DNA of 64,000 nucleotides from Pantoea sp. Nvir (GTDB lineage: Bacteria > Pseudomonadota > Gammaproteobacteria > Enterobacterales > Enterobacteriaceae): the NCBI RefSeq assembly GCF_009829915.1, contig NZ_SZZW01000001.1, positions 186,001 to 250,000 on the forward strand, given 5' to 3'. Of this stretch, positions 63,985-64,000 are shown in pieces. Each line of letters opens with the position of its first letter. The stretch's first letter is position 1. Both the position numbers and the translations under genes were made by a program. The notes under the pieces are model-generated. The model saw only the letters and a list, made by a program, of their open reading frames with translations, searched no databases and was not told the DNA's origin.

Positions 63985-64000
63985 ATTTTATTTCAACTGA

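Noticed and set aside
1-64000. CRISPR arrays, insertion sequences, phage genes, toxin or secretion clusters
   Set aside because: No regularly spaced repeats, transposase motifs, integrase or phage structural genes were seen anywhere in the window.

Overview
The window looks like part of the chromosome of a vertically inherited insect symbiont of the Enterobacterales in mid genome reduction. The basis is as follows. All 38 protein genes I accept have clear enterobacterial counterparts. They follow an inverted form of the Escherichia coli 15-19 minute region: moeAB, mntR, ompX, ldtB, ybhL, moaED, ybhK, uvrB, [bio], ybhB, pgl, [gal], gpmA, nadA, [tRNA-Lys], cpoB-pal-tolBARQ, sucDCBA, sdhBADC, gltA, pgm, fldA, [fur], glnS, [nagE], nagBA. 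By summing the coordinates, only about 58% of the bases are coding. The gaps are AT-rich and up to 3.4 kb long, and several hold readable remains of the gene expected at that place. TolQ and the DUF3772 channel resemble Erwinia/Pantoea relatives, but the exact genus is inference.

Layout. 0.6-8 kb: molybdenum cofactor genes moeA-moeB, an H-NS gene, a sugar-porter transporter, mntR and ompX. 8-20 kb: mostly gene-free DNA with three isolated envelope genes (a yohD-type DedA protein, a DUF3772 mechanosensitive channel, and the L,D-transpeptidase ldtB), then ybhL. 21-30 kb: moaD-moaE (moaE has an amber codon at the old codon 4), ybhK, uvrB, a deletion-fused bioD/bioA remnant, ybhB and pgl. 30-36 kb: galK and galM remnants, gpmA, nadA, and a decayed tRNA-Lys with its terminator. 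36-41 kb: the complete Tol-Pal operon with a shortened TolA. 42-54 kb: the sdh-suc operon and divergent gltA, giving citrate synthase, 2-oxoglutarate dehydrogenase (E1 and E2), succinyl-CoA synthetase and succinate dehydrogenase. 54-64 kb: pgm, fldA, a wrecked fur, glnS, a nagE remnant and the intact nagB-nagA pair.

Together the genes suggest a cell that keeps lower glycolysis, the oxidative half of the TCA cycle, NAD precursor synthesis, an outer membrane with Tol-Pal and L,D-transpeptidase, and amino-sugar catabolism. It has lost, at these loci, biotin synthesis, galactose use, the NagE transporter and Fur iron control.

The most unusual signal is structural. Four different perfect palindromes, each exactly 28 nt, lie at 402-429, 15736-15763, 24358-24385 (inside uvrB) and 29928-29955. 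There are also several very long perfect hairpins, among them a 26-bp stem behind ompX and a 14-bp stem inside nadA. A rough chance estimate for even one 28-nt perfect palindrome in 64 kb is below 0.001. I infer a mutational process that makes or spares palindromes, for example quasipalindrome correction in a cell lacking hairpin nucleases. No phage, insertion sequence, CRISPR array or secretion system was seen.
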